A stretch of 51,509 bases of DNA from Candidatus Gastranaerophilales bacterium (GTDB lineage Bacteria; Cyanobacteriota; Vampirovibrionia; Gastranaerophilales; Gastranaerophilaceae): positions 1 to 51,509 of the forward strand of contig CALUPM010000004.1 of NCBI GenBank assembly GCA_944322665.1, written 5' to 3'. Under the pieces are notes generated by a model. That model was not told where the DNA came from and did no database searches. It was given only the letters and a program-made list of their open reading frames with translations. Below are positions 6,757 to 17,400 of the stretch, piece after piece. Position numbers and translations under genes: made by a program. Within the stretch, counting starts at the first letter, position 1. Each line of letters opens with the position of its first letter.

Positions 6757-7578
6757 TTAGAGGTTTTGAATAGCTTTGCTGTCGCCGTCAATAGATTCTT
6801 TAAGCATCTTTTTAACAACATCGCCCTGAGTATCAAGCATTTTGCAGACAGTTTCAATATTACGGACTTTATTTGAAAGCATAACATCAGCGTTTGCCGT
6901 AATATTTCCGGTTACGTTTTGATACGCAGCAAGGGCGGCAGAAGTCGTCCCCTGCATCAGATTGCCCATAACAAGAGCAGGAAGCCCGTATTCTCCAAGA
7001 TAAGGAGCTGCAGCCTGCATAATGCCGCCCCAGCCTGAAATTACACCTGCAATCGGGAGAACAATATTACGTGCCGCCATACCAAAACCGTTGGCTGTAC
7101 CCACTCCGTAAGCCGCTGCGCTTGCGATATCTGCAATTCCGCCCACGCCTGATGCGTAACCAGTTGCAACACCGCTGTCAGTACCCCAGCCGGAAACAAT
7201 TGAAGCAGCACCGCCTGTTGCATAACCATCTAATCCCCATGATATAGGAGCCGCCCCGCCTCCGGGGAAACCGGAATAATTATACAATGAATCAATTCCA
7301 AATGCGGAATTTCCGCTATACTGTGAGGCATAAGAAGTTCCGGGAATATTCATAACCTCGGATGCGCCAAAAACATTCGCAAACGATGATGGTGCAAGTA
7401 AACTTGCCATTCTGTACAAGAAACTTCCGGTCATCTCAAAACCGGTTCCTGTACCGCTTCCGGATACAGTCAGGTCACGTAATTTGTCATAAGTTTCAAA
7501 TAACATAGCCTTGGCATCTCCGCTTGCAGAGCCGAATTTGTTTGCTATTACCAGATAACTGTCGTTTTTGTAAGCCAT
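6757..7578 (-). CDS. Gly/Ala-rich protein of unknown function
   Basis: The 273 residues fall in three parts: a helical start (MAYKNDSYLVIANKFGSASG), a long Gly/Ala/Ser-rich middle (about 75-210, including IADIASAAAYGVGTANGFGM) that could associate with membranes, and a charged helical end (VRNIETVCKMLDTQGDVVKK). No classical signal peptide is seen. It starts 53 bp after the stop of the 522-residue gene and is probably co-transcribed. The composition resembles glycine-zipper or translocator-like proteins, but the family is unknown to me. Confidence 0.7.
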   Translation of the reverse strand: MAYKNDSYLVIANKFGSASGDAKAMLFETYDKLRDLTVSGSGTGTGFEMTGSFLYRMASLLAPSSFANVFGASEVMNIPGTSYASQYSGNSAFGIDSLYNYSGFPGGGAAPISWGLDGYATGGAASIVSGWGTDSGVATGYASGVGGIADIASAAAYGVGTANGFGMAARNIVLPIAGVISGWGGIMQAAAPYLGEYGLPALVMGNLMQGTTSAALAAYQNVTGNITANADVMLSNKVRNIETVCKMLDTQGDVVKKMLKESIDGDSKAIQNL

Positions 7579-7631
7579 TTTTACCTCTTTGTATGTTCTG
7601 CAGGAAGTTTGTAATCTTAAATTTATTCCGA

Positions 7632-9200
7632 TTATTCGAATGTCTTGAAGGTAGACTCGATGTTCTTTTCGATAACCTTTGCAACAGCTTCCATTTCTGT
7701 CTGGAGCGCGTCCTGTTCGGTATCAAGCTGACGGAGTCTTAATTCAAGAGTTCTGTCCTGCTCCTGAATTTTCTTTGTTTTTGCGTTTATGTCTTCTATC
7801 TTTTTCTCGTAAACCTGCTGGTCGTAATAATACTGGTTCATTGCATCATCATAAGCCGCTTCATCAGTAATTGTTTCGGTTTTCAAAGTTCTGACAGCAG
7901 AAGAATTTTCATATCTGATGGTTTCAGCACGGCCTTCACTGTTAAAATCAATCAATGCCCGCTCTGTGCGCTCAATTTTAGTAGAAACATCCTGTGCGCA
8001 ATAGTATTTTAACTCCGGCTGGTTTTCTGTCGGCATAGAAGCGTCTGTCGCACCTTCCCACGAAGCCATCAAATCTTCATAGCAGGCAAAATATCTCTGC
8101 CCTGATTGTTCCCAGGTATAAATAGTTGACGGAGAACTTGCAAAAGTTGAATCCGGCCAATCTGCAAGAATTTGATCATATTGTTCTTTTTGTTCTTTGT
8201 CTGTAGGATCATATACTGACAGTTCTATATTACCGAGCATTGTCGGAACTCCGGTTGCAACCGAATATTCAATAGCATCCGCATCACCTGCAATTACACC
8301 GTTTATATCATTCTGTGATATAAAGTGAACAACAGCATCATCATCCGTATAAGTATATATACTATCAGTATCTATTCTGCCAAGTTCTGCATTCTCTGCG
8401 ACTGCCTTATCATAAGCTATTTTCATTGATTCATTAGTTTCGTCGTATTTTGTGCATTCAAAACCGTTGACGGTATATGAAGTTTCACCTGTTTCAGGGT
8501 CTGATGTAATTCCTATCGGGTTCGGCTCAATCTCCATAACTGCAGCTCTTGAACCGCTCATATAATAATCGTTTGCTGCAGCTTCACCGCTTACAGCACC
8601 TTCTAACTCACTGCCAAGCACAATATGAAGTTTTCCGCCGGAATCCGTATAAGTCATAAGATCAGCAGGATCTGCTTCCTGTAAAGCAGCGTAAGTATTT
8701 GACAAATCTTCAAATAGTGTTTTCTGTGCGTCGTCGGTTTCATCGTAAGCGTGGCACTCATAACCTCTGACGGAATATGTAGTTTCACCGGTTACAGGAT
8801 CAGTTGTGCTTCCGACTTTGTTTTTATCTACTTCATTTTTTTCTATTCGGTCGTTTACATATACCTGCGGATTTCGTTTTACATTTTCAATACCTGTAAA
8901 TACATCCGAATAATGGTAATGTGTTACAAGATAGTTGTATCCGTCCGGATCATTTTCCAGAGGCGTCATTTCTGTAATTGTTTCAGCAACAGTACCGTCT
9001 TCATAAGAATACTGCGTCGTTGTATAATCCTGTGTGCTCGGGGCTGTCGGAACTTCCAGAGCCAGCAGTTCGTTAAATGTATTTGCACTCTGGTTGGCCA
9101 GCGCCGTACGTGCCTGGTTTATCTGTTGTCCTTCATATTCAACGTTGGTTTTTCTTGCGGTCAAGCCTAAGTATCTTGCCTGTGATGCTGCCATGCCCAT
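7632..9200 (-). CDS. Repeat-containing protein with conserved MGMAASQAR N-terminus
   Basis: Function unknown. Residues 1-60 (MGMAASQARYLGLTARKTNV, then EYEGQQINQ) and the last 60 (NLELRLRQLDTEQ-like, ending VIEKNIESTFKTF) are helical and nearly identical to the ends of the protein at 36882-37895; the middles differ. Residues 130-225 and 230-324 are direct repeats of period 100 (DPVTGETTYSVRGYEC versus DPETGETSYTVNGFEC), with a shortened third copy at about 328-395. No signal peptide is present. The start has a strong AAGGAGA site. Conserved helical ends around a variable middle recall axial proteins of flagella and type III systems, but that is only an analogy. Confidence 0.8.
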   Translation of the reverse strand: MGMAASQARYLGLTARKTNVEYEGQQINQARTALANQSANTFNELLALEVPTAPSTQDYTTTQYSYEDGTVAETITEMTPLENDPDGYNYLVTHYHYSDVFTGIENVKRNPQVYVNDRIEKNEVDKNKVGSTTDPVTGETTYSVRGYECHAYDETDDAQKTLFEDLSNTYAALQEADPADLMTYTDSGGKLHIVLGSELEGAVSGEAAANDYYMSGSRAAVMEIEPNPIGITSDPETGETSYTVNGFECTKYDETNESMKIAYDKAVAENAELGRIDTDSIYTYTDDDAVVHFISQNDINGVIAGDADAIEYSVATGVPTMLGNIELSVYDPTDKEQKEQYDQILADWPDSTFASSPSTIYTWEQSGQRYFACYEDLMASWEGATDASMPTENQPELKYYCAQDVSTKIERTERALIDFNSEGRAETIRYENSSAVRTLKTETITDEAAYDDAMNQYYYDQQVYEKKIEDINAKTKKIQEQDRTLELRLRQLDTEQDALQTEMEAVAKVIEKNIESTFKTFE

Positions 9201-9390
9201 AAAGTTCTCTCCTTCTTGTATAAAATCTTATTTTTATACCTGCTACAATTTGTCTTGTAATGATTTTTTTTTAAAAGTCAATATTGCTATTTAGATTATA
9301 AATCAATATTAAGAGTTTTTAACGGCAGAATTTGGAAATTTCATACGTACGGTGTAGAAAAACTCATAATTTCAAACATTTAAACGAATA

Positions 9391-9420
9391 AAAAAGCCGG
9401 CTTTAAAAACTGCCGGCTTT
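9391..9420. terminator. Terminator downstream of rpsA
   Basis: AAAGCCGGC and GCCGGCTTT arms (9393-9401 and 9412-9420) around a 10-base loop form a GC-rich stem. On the minus strand it is followed by a run of T residues, so it ends rpsA transcription. Confidence 0.8.
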
Positions 9421-9442
9421 AAACAATTTATTATGCAATATT

Positions 9443-10504
9443 TTATTCTTCGGTTGAAGCTTTAGGTTCGCTGACCGTTAAAGCAATACGTTTGTCGGTC
9501 GGATTGAACTTCAATATGTAAGTTTCAACCTTATCTCCCACCTGCAGAATACAATCTTTTTGATTTTGAATTTCGACGACTTCGTTGTGCGGAAGGAGAG
9601 CCTCAACACCCGGGAACACTTCAACAAATGCACCGAAGTGTTTAATTCTTGTAATTGTACCTTCTACTTTGTCGCCTTCTTTAATCTGTTTTTCAGCCTC
9701 GAGCCACGGATCAGGCTCAAGATTTTTAAGGCTTAAAGAAACACGCTGTTTGTCGTGGTCTACCGCAATAACTTCAACGTCGATTTTGTCACCGACTTTA
9801 AGGATATCAGTCGGATGGTCAATCCATCTCCAGCTTAACTGTGAAAGAGGAAGAAGTCCGTCAATTCCGCCAAGATCAATAAATGCGCCGAAATCGGTAA
9901 TTCTTACAACATCACCTTTCACAATTTGTCCGGGTTCAATCTGCGAAAACACATTTTTACGGGCTTCTACAGCGCTGTCTTCGTAAACTTTCTTGTTAGA
10001 AAGAATGAAGTTATTCTGCTGGCTGTCAAGAGTAAGTATTTTCAATTCCAGCTTGCTTCCGACTTCAAGGTCAGTTTCTTTGCTTCTCAATTGAGATGAA
10101 GGAACAAAACCTCTGATACCGGAAATTTCAACAAGAACACCGCCTTTAACGATTCCGGCAATAGTTCCGAGAATAGTTTCGTCGGCGGCTTTTGCTTTTT
10201 CAAGTTCTTTCCACGCATAAGCATAATCGACTTTTTTACGCGAAAGGAGAAATTTTCCGTCTTCATCTTCTTCTCTTATAATAAGAAATTCGTATTCTTT
10301 GCCTTTTTCCAGTTTTGTTTCAACATTTTCGTCTTTATCGGCAGCCTCACGGGTCGGAACAACGGCAATAGTTTTTGCGCCGATATCTACCATTACGCCC
10401 TGACTGTCATACCCGCAGACTATACCTTTTACTAAATCACCTTTCTGAAAATTATAGTCATACTGTTTTAATAATTCTTCAAAATCTAATTCACTTGATG
10501 CCAT
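9443..10504 (-). CDS. rpsA: Ribosomal protein S1, four S1 domains
   Basis: Binds mRNA on the 30S subunit and helps initiation. The 353 residues contain four S1 (OB-fold) repeats beginning near residues 20, 106, 193 and 278, for example GQIVKGDVVRITDFGAFIDL and GDKVEGTITRIKHFGAFVEV. The short four-domain form and the SQLSWRWIDHP segment resemble cyanobacterial S1 rather than the six-domain enterobacterial protein. The gene stands alone, with a good promoter at 10546-10574 and a terminator right after the stop. Confidence 0.93.
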   Translation of the reverse strand: MASSELDFEELLKQYDYNFQKGDLVKGIVCGYDSQGVMVDIGAKTIAVVPTREAADKDENVETKLEKGKEYEFLIIREEDEDGKFLLSRKKVDYAYAWKELEKAKAADETILGTIAGIVKGGVLVEISGIRGFVPSSQLRSKETDLEVGSKLELKILTLDSQQNNFILSNKKVYEDSAVEARKNVFSQIEPGQIVKGDVVRITDFGAFIDLGGIDGLLPLSQLSWRWIDHPTDILKVGDKIDVEVIAVDHDKQRVSLSLKNLEPDPWLEAEKQIKEGDKVEGTITRIKHFGAFVEVFPGVEALLPHNEVVEIQNQKDCILQVGDKVETYILKFNPTDKRIALTVSEPKASTEE

Positions 10505-10545
10505 CTTTACTCCATTTTACCGATTATCTGTGTTATACAAATTCT

Positions 10546-10574
10546 ATTTTAGCAAAATTTGGCCAATTTGTAAA
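10546..10574 (-). promoter_or_regulatory. rpsA promoter
   Basis: Minus strand TTTACA (10574-10569), a 17-bp spacer and TAAAAT (10551-10546). The spacer contains the palindrome TTGGCCAA, which could be a protein site. The leader to the ATG is about 35 nt. Confidence 0.65.
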
Positions 10575-10654
10575 TCTTTTTTAACATTCTTTAGCAATAA
10601 AACTTAAAAAAGATTAAAATTAAGCCTGTATTTTGCTCTTTTTTGGCATATTAT

Positions 10655-13309
10655 TTAGTTTTTCAAAGAATTTATCAGTTGTTCTATTGTTTTTTCCTGA
10701 AGGGTAATCTCCTCAATTCTTTCTTTTGTCTGTTTTATAAGTTCCTGCGGCGCATTTGCCACGAACCTGGGGTTGTCTATTCTGCCTGAAAGCGATTTTT
10801 TTTCGGCTGTCAGTTTGTCGAGTTTCTTTTGCTGACGGGCGATTTCTTCATTGAAGTCTATCAAATTTTCCAGCGGAACGATTATTTTAGATGACCAGAC
10901 AACCGCAGTTGCTGATTTTTTCGGAGTTTCGGTCGTATCGTTTCCGTAAGAAATGTTTTCTACACGTGCTAGACGTTTAATATAAGCTTCGATTTCTTCA
11001 AATATCGGTTTTTCATTTCTGTCAGCGCGGATTTCTATGTCAAACTTGACTGACATTGCAATGTTGAAGCCCTGACGGAGGTTTCTCAAAGATTTGATTG
11101 TTTCAAAAACAAGCTCCATTTCTTCGGCTTCTTTTGCAAATTCCAGACGTTCGCTGAATGTCGGAAATTCCGCAACTATCAAAGCCTTAACATCTGTTTC
11201 TTTCGGAATTAGCTGCCATACACGCTCTGTTATATGAGGCATTATCGGATGAAGCATTCTTAATGACATATCAAGAACATACCTCAAAACCCTCTGTGTA
11301 TTAAGTTTCAAGCTTTCATCCTGAAGCTGGATTTTGGCTATTTCAACATACCAGTCGCAATATTTGTTCCAGAAGAAATCGTATAAAATATGCGCGGTTT
11401 CGCCGATTCTAAATGTTTGAATATTTTCGTTAATCAATTTAGCGGTGTTATTCAATTCATTCAAAATCCACCTGTCGGCGATTGTAAGCCTGTCAAAATC
11501 AATATCTTTGTTGTCGACGCCTGAAAGGTTCATCAACACAAATCTTGAAGCATTCCAGATTTTGTTTGCGAAGTTGCGGCCGTATTCAAACCTTTCGTCG
11601 CTGATTTTGATATCCTGACCCCCGTATGTGCAAAGAGATGTCATTGTAAACCTCAAAGCATCACTGCCGTATTTGTCGATAATTTCAACAGGGTCAATCG
11701 TGTTGCCTTTGGATTTTGACATTTTCTGGCCTTTTTCGTCACGGATAAGCCCGTGGATGTAAACGGTTGAAAACGGTGCTTTTCCTGTGAATTCCAGCCC
11801 CATTGTAATCATTCTTGCAACCCAGAAGAAAATAATATCAAATCCTGTAACAAGCGTAGTTGTCGGATAGAATTTTTTGAAATCTTCAGAATCCGTATTT
11901 GGCCAGCCCATAGTTGAGAACGGCCACAAACCTGATGAAAACCATGTATCAAGAACATCAGGATCCTGAGTGTAATTTTCCGGATCGGGATTTTCTCTTG
12001 CGACAACCATTTCGCCTGTTTTTTTGTGATAGTAAGCAGGAATTTGATGCCCCCACCACAACTGGCGCGAAATACACCAGTCACGAATATTTTCCATCCA
12101 GTTGAGGTAATTTTTCTCCCATCTTTCAGGAACAAATTTTATACGTCCGTCATTGACAGCGGCGATAGCTTCTTTTGCAAGCGGTTCCATCTTAACAAAC
12201 CACTGTTCGGAAAGAAGCGGCTCAATTGTTGTTCCGCAGCGCTGGCATTTGCCGACATTGTGTTCGTGATCGCGTGTTCTCAATAAGAAATTCTTATAAG
12301 AAAGCATTCCGATAATTTTTTCTCTGGCTTCATACCTGTCAAGTCCGTGAAGTTCCGGCGGAACCTCGCCGCAGGCTTTCATTTTGCCTTCTTCATCTAT
12401 TACCCAGATTGGTTTTAAATTGTGGCGCTTGCCGACTTCATAGTCGTTCGGGTCATGGGCAGGCGTAATCTTAACAGCACCTGTTCCGAAGTTTTTATCT
12501 ACATATTCATCCGCAATAATCGGGATTTCGCGGCCTGAAAGCGGGATTACAACGGTTTTTCCGATAAGTTCGGAGTATTTGTAATCCGTCGGGTGAACAG
12601 CAATTGCAACGTCACCGAAAATAGTTTCAGGACGCGTGGTTGCAACTATTATCGCACCCGATTCACCTTTAAGAGGATATGAAATCTCCCACATGTGCCC
12701 CTGTTCGGTTACGTATTCTGTTTCGACATCTGAAATCGCACTTTTGCATCTCGGGCACCAGTTTACGATATATTTGCCTTTATAAATCAAGCCTTTTTCG
12801 TATAATCTTACAAAAACTTCTTTTACGGCTTTTGAACAGCCTTCATCGAAGGTAAATCTTTCTCTTGAGCGGTCAAAAGAGGCTCCGAGTCGTTTGCACT
12901 GGTCTAAAATAGCACTTTTATGCTGATTTGCCCATTTCCATGTTTCTTCCAGGAATTTTTCACGTCCTAAATCATATCTTGAAAGCCCTTTTTCGCGGAG
13001 TTTTTTCTCGACGACGTTTTGAGTGGCAATTCCGGCGTGGTCAGTTCCGGGAAGCCAGAGAGTTTCAAACCCGGACATTCTGTGATAACGGGTCAGAATA
13101 TCCTGCAAAGTTTCATCAAGCGCATGCCCCATATGAAGAACACCGGTTACATTCGGCGGCGGAATTACAATTGAATACGGCGGCTTATCGCTTTTGGCGT
13201 CAGCCTTAAAAAATCCGCCTTCTTCCCAGAATTTGTATATACTTGCTTCTGTTGATTTCGGGTCGTAAACCGTCGGTAAATCTTCTATCTTTATTGCAGT
13301 TTCTGTCAT
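10655..13309 (-). CDS. valS: Valyl-tRNA synthetase
   Basis: Charges tRNA-Val with valine; class I synthetase with editing domain. The 884 residues match the family. The HIGH signature is H59-M-G-H62 in PPNVTGVLHMGHALDE, and KMSKS is near residue 529 (DEKGQKMSKSKGN). The editing domain contains ATTRPETIFGDVAIAVHP. A CPRCKSAISD plus CQRCGTT pair supplies zinc-type cysteines, and the last 70 residues form the valyl-specific coiled-coil arm (EIARQQKKLDKLTAEKKSL). The gene follows fabI but is separated from it by a terminator, so it probably has its own promoter near 13378-13401. Confidence 0.97.
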   Translation of the reverse strand: MTETAIKIEDLPTVYDPKSTEASIYKFWEEGGFFKADAKSDKPPYSIVIPPPNVTGVLHMGHALDETLQDILTRYHRMSGFETLWLPGTDHAGIATQNVVEKKLREKGLSRYDLGREKFLEETWKWANQHKSAILDQCKRLGASFDRSRERFTFDEGCSKAVKEVFVRLYEKGLIYKGKYIVNWCPRCKSAISDVETEYVTEQGHMWEISYPLKGESGAIIVATTRPETIFGDVAIAVHPTDYKYSELIGKTVVIPLSGREIPIIADEYVDKNFGTGAVKITPAHDPNDYEVGKRHNLKPIWVIDEEGKMKACGEVPPELHGLDRYEAREKIIGMLSYKNFLLRTRDHEHNVGKCQRCGTTIEPLLSEQWFVKMEPLAKEAIAAVNDGRIKFVPERWEKNYLNWMENIRDWCISRQLWWGHQIPAYYHKKTGEMVVARENPDPENYTQDPDVLDTWFSSGLWPFSTMGWPNTDSEDFKKFYPTTTLVTGFDIIFFWVARMITMGLEFTGKAPFSTVYIHGLIRDEKGQKMSKSKGNTIDPVEIIDKYGSDALRFTMTSLCTYGGQDIKISDERFEYGRNFANKIWNASRFVLMNLSGVDNKDIDFDRLTIADRWILNELNNTAKLINENIQTFRIGETAHILYDFFWNKYCDWYVEIAKIQLQDESLKLNTQRVLRYVLDMSLRMLHPIMPHITERVWQLIPKETDVKALIVAEFPTFSERLEFAKEAEEMELVFETIKSLRNLRQGFNIAMSVKFDIEIRADRNEKPIFEEIEAYIKRLARVENISYGNDTTETPKKSATAVVWSSKIIVPLENLIDFNEEIARQQKKLDKLTAEKKSLSGRIDNPRFVANAPQELIKQTKERIEEITLQEKTIEQLINSLKN

Positions 13310-13377
13310 TTTAAATCCTTTTTATTTATGCCTCTCTATCTACCAGAATAGCATAAAAAAATCTTTGCGTAAAAAAT

Positions 13378-13401
13378 ATTATAAATTATTTACGCGTAAA
13401 T
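13378..13401 (-). promoter_or_regulatory. Palindrome and -10 box upstream of valS
   Basis: ATTTACGCGTAAAT (13388-13401) is a perfect 14-bp palindrome. Five bases downstream on the minus strand is TATAAT (13383-13378). No clear -35 box is seen, so the palindrome may be an activator or repressor site for valS. Confidence 0.35.
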
Positions 13402-13407
13402 GAACAT

Positions 13408-13440
13408 AAAAAGTGCCGTTTAAATAAAACAGCACTTTTT
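13408..13440. terminator. Terminator between fabI and valS
   Basis: AAAAAGTGC at 13408-13416 and GCACTTTTT at 13432-13440 form a stem with flanking A and T runs, so it can work in either direction. It lies just after the fabI stop. Confidence 0.7.
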
Positions 13441-13461
13441 AATTCTTTAAAAATATAATTT

Positions 13462-14274
13462 CTACGCTTTCGGAATAGAATTTGCGATAATTTCCATTTC
13501 ATCTAATGATGCATAAACGGCATGGCATCCGCAATCTACGTACAAAATCTGGCCTGTTGTTCCTGTTGAAAGATCCGAAGCCAGATATAAACCGGCTTTG
13601 CCGACATCATCAAGTGAAACGTTGCGTCCGAGAGGAGCTTTAGCAACTGCAGCTTTAAGCATTTTATCAAATCCGGAAATACCTTTTGCAGCAAGAGTTT
13701 TAACAGCACCTGCAGAAATGCAGTTGACTCTGATGCCTTTTTTACCTAAGTCAGCAGCTAAGTATCTCATTGAAGATTCAAGAGCAGCCTTTGCAACACC
13801 CATAATGTTGTAGTTTGCAACAACATATTCCGAACCGAGGTAAGTCAGGGCAAAAATTGATCCGCCTTCATTCATAATCGGTTCAGCATGTTTACAAAGA
13901 GAAATCAAAGAGTAAGCACTCACACCCATTGCAAGATCCCAGCCGGCACGTGAAGTATCTATAAATCTGCCCTGCAAATCTTCTTTTGCGGCGAATGCGA
14001 CTGCATGAACAACAAAGTCAATCTTTCCGTAAACTCTTTCACATTCTTTGAAAACTGCAGCAACTTCATCTTCTTTAGTTACATCACAGTTCATAATAAT
14101 TTTTGCACCCATTTCTTCAGCAAGAGGACGGACTCTCTTTTCCATTGGTTCTCCTGCATAAGTGAACGCAATGTCCGCACCTGCTTCGTAAAGCTGTCTT
14201 GCTATTGCATAAGCAATACCATGTGTGTTTGAAACTCCAAAAATAACACCTTTTTTGCCTTCCATTAATTTCAT
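13462..14274 (-). CDS. fabI: Enoyl-[acyl-carrier-protein] reductase (NADH), FabI type
   Basis: Reduces trans-2-enoyl-ACP in the last step of each fatty acid elongation cycle. It has the 270 residues expected of FabI. The divergent SDR nucleotide motif is GVSNTHGIAYAIA (13-25). The catalytic set Y145, Y155 and K162 falls in TYLGSEYVVANYNIMGVAKA with the FabI Y-x6-K spacing. The C-terminal GQILYVDCGCHAV is typical. The gene appears monocistronic, with a terminator 22 bp after its stop. Confidence 0.96.
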   Translation of the reverse strand: MKLMEGKKGVIFGVSNTHGIAYAIARQLYEAGADIAFTYAGEPMEKRVRPLAEEMGAKIIMNCDVTKEDEVAAVFKECERVYGKIDFVVHAVAFAAKEDLQGRFIDTSRAGWDLAMGVSAYSLISLCKHAEPIMNEGGSIFALTYLGSEYVVANYNIMGVAKAALESSMRYLAADLGKKGIRVNCISAGAVKTLAAKGISGFDKMLKAAVAKAPLGRNVSLDDVGKAGLYLASDLSTGTTGQILYVDCGCHAVYASLDEMEIIANSIPKA

Positions 14275-14387
14275 AATTATTTCTCCCTCATCAATAATTT
14301 CTATCTACTTAATGATTTTATCAAAAATATATTTTTAAAGCAAATTTGCATTAAATATTTAATACATTTTAGCAATTCTAACAGAAA

Positions 14388-14415
14388 AGAGGCCGATCCT
14401 TTCTGATCAGCCTCT
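14388..14415. terminator. Terminator after the giant adhesin gene
   Basis: AGAGGCCGATC and GATCAGCCTCT pair with one mismatch around a CTTTCT loop, 24 bp past the stop codon of the leftward 1854-residue gene. The minus-strand T run is poor (TTTTCTGT), so efficiency is uncertain. Confidence 0.55.
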
Positions 14416-14439
14416 ATCTATATAATATACTTCACATTA

Positions 14440-17400
14440 TTATATTTGGTTATTGCTGCCGAGTGTCAATTTCTGGTCTTCTTCCAGCATAAGGTTCAGA
14501 TAAAGAAGTCTGTTTGCTGTTGTACCGTCGAGATTTACAAACTCTGCACCTGCTCTGACGTCGGATGCGGTTACGATTTTAACATCAGCATCAATGTTCA
14601 AGTCGCCGTATTTGATATGTACAGGAACCACGTCACCAACTTTTAAGCTGTTGTTGTGAGTTAAGGCAACACCGCCTCTTGAAATATCGACAAGAGATGA
14701 AACTGTCGGAATACTTTCAAATACTACCGGATGCGGGTTGTGGTCAACACGGAATCTTATGTATTGACGTTTGTCGATTATGTTGACACCGTCATCAATA
14801 ATTTTCTTCCATGTTTGTTTTGCATCGTTCTTTGTAACCGGAATATTGTCATCGTCATCGCCTGATGGCGGAGGTGTCGGCTCGTCATCGTCGTCATCAT
14901 CACCCGGGATTGGTTCATCGTCGCCGTCATCGTCATCATCACCCGGTATAGGTTCGTCGTCGCCGTCGTCGTCATCATCGCCCGGGATTGGTTCATCGTC
15001 ACCGTCGTCGTCATCATCATCGCCCGGGATTGGTTCATCGTCACCGTCGTCGTCATCATCATCACCCGGGATTGGTTCGTCATCGCCGTCGTCATCATCG
15101 TCATCACCAGGATCAACAGGTCCGTCGTCGTCATCGTCATCACCAGGATCAACCGGACCATCATCGTCATCGTCATCATCGCCTGGATCAACCGGTCCAT
15201 CATCATCGTCGTCATCATCGCCTGGTTCCGGAACAATCAAATGATCATCATCATCATCATCATCGTCGTCACCATACCATGGCTTATCTTCCTGAACACT
15301 GCCGCCGGTATAGTAGTTACGTTCTTCTTCCTGTCTGCCGATTGAGGTTACGTCATCTTCTCTAACCGCATTAACTCTGATTGTCGGGCCGTTGCCGCTC
15401 ATATCAGTCATTGCAGTTCTGTCATCATATACCCAGTAGGTTTTACCGTCTTCGTTTCTGTCTTTGCCCATATAGAAGCGGTATCCGCCTGCATATACAT
15501 TATCACCTGTCAGAACAATTTTTGCATTGTCATCAACTTTGGCATTTTTGATTATCAAATGAGAATCTGCCCAGTGGCTGTGAATTCCGTCAACAAGTCC
15601 TGCATCATCAACCCTTGTATTCGGGTTAATATCAAGAGCTTTTACAATAACCGTTTCCGGAGCGTTGTTTCCGTTAGGTCCGAAGTAATCTTCAGGAGTG
15701 TAAGGAACTGTGCCGAGGTTATCTATTACAAATTCCGCACCTCTTGTTACAAGGTTAAGGTCTTTATCTGCCGTAACTTCTCTGATATAAGTATTACCGG
15801 AGAATTCAGCATTGATTGAACCTTCTCTTGAAATCATTGTGCAGACATTTGTATCATATTTATCATCCTGACCTTTGATATTTACATCGTTAATTGCAAG
15901 AACATCCATTCCATACTGTGCATTAGGCTGGTATGTAAGGTTGTCAAGGTCATAGCCTTCCATATTAAATTTGCCTTCAGTCTGGTTGAATGTAAGTTTG
16001 TTATCGGTTTCGCCGATTTTGTCACTTGCAATAAGTGCTATTCCTTTACCTTCAACATTTGCTTTTGACGGATCTGATGAAGCATTAAGGATTGAGTAAC
16101 CTTTGCCGTTTTTGTCAAAATCTGCGGTTGTTAATAAGACTTTGCCGTCTGCTTTTACGTGGTCAATATTAAGGTCTGAATTTTTACCTGCAATATTGAT
16201 TACCAGATCATCAGCCAATGTGTTTTGCGAAGTCGTTGCAGTAATTCTGCCGTCTGAAGTTACGTTGATTGATTTTGTGAAATCTCTTGAATCGGGACCG
16301 ACGCCGATGCAAGCAGCGCCACAGTTGCCGTCATCAAGACCGATTGTACCATCCACAGCATTCATATTCAGATTGCTTGCGTTTTCAATGTTAATCAAAG
16401 TTTTATTTACGCCGTAGTTAAGAATGCTGCCGCCGGTTACGTCAATATTTACGTCGCCTGTTGAAGTTATATATTTGTCATTTTTGGTATCATCGCCTAT
16501 TACGACATTTGAATTTGAGTTTTTAACATTCAAACCGTTGGTTTTCGTCAAGCCAGCAAATTTAATTCCTTCTTTACCGCTGTTTTCAACATAAGTGCTT
16601 GAAGTGTTATTGAGTCTGCCGCTTGATGTAAGATTTATGCCGCCGTCACCTGTGTTTGTAATTTTGAGAGAGTTGGCGTTTTTACCGGCATAATTCTGGT
16701 TAATTTCACCGTTAATTTCAATTCCTTTCGCTCCGTTATTTGAAATAACTGTATGATTAGAATTTTTAGAATTTATTTTTCCGGATTTCGTAATATGAAT
16801 TCCTGATACTTCGTTGTCATTTTTAATCGTTAAACCGGCATCAAGATATTTTCCTTCGGTTGATCCGTTGTCTGTAGTGATGGTTCCGGCAATATTAAGA
16901 CCGCCGTCGCCGTGATTTGTAATATTTGATTCTTTTGTGATATTGCCGTTAATATTTGCGGTTTCATTAATATTTAAAGCACCTTTGCCGGCATTTACTA
17001 TATTGTAGCTGCTTCCGTTCGCAGTAACGGTTCCGTCTATATCCATTGAGGATTCGCTGTTGTTTGAAATGTTAATTTCCGGAGTATGTTTTTCAAAGAC
17101 CGGAATGTTATCATCGCTGACAACATTGTTTGTAATATTTGCGTCTTCATCAATATGGAGTCCGCCTTTTCCGGTGTTGGAAATGTTCATCTTTCCGTTT
17201 TCGGATTCAACATTGCCGCCGATATAAAGTTTGTTTCCGGTGTTTGAAATATTTATATAATTGTTTGCAACCGAGGTGTGGTTAATATCAGCGCTTTCAT
17301 TGATATTCAAATCACCGTTTGAATTGATTATATCAGCGTCGCCAAGGCTGTTGACGGTACCTGAAATATTCATTCCGTTAAAACCGCTGTTATCTATCAG

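Noticed and set aside
8751..9170. A 139-codon plus-strand frame with hydrophobic content.
   Set aside because: It is antisense to the well-supported 522-residue gene, which has a paralogue, a strong ribosome binding site and internal repeats.
14771..15244. A 157-codon plus-strand frame coding for SSSSSPGIG repeats, opposite the adhesin gene.
   Set aside because: It is the antisense reading of the poly-Asp repeat; the minus-strand gene has a signal peptide, domains and a ribosome binding site.
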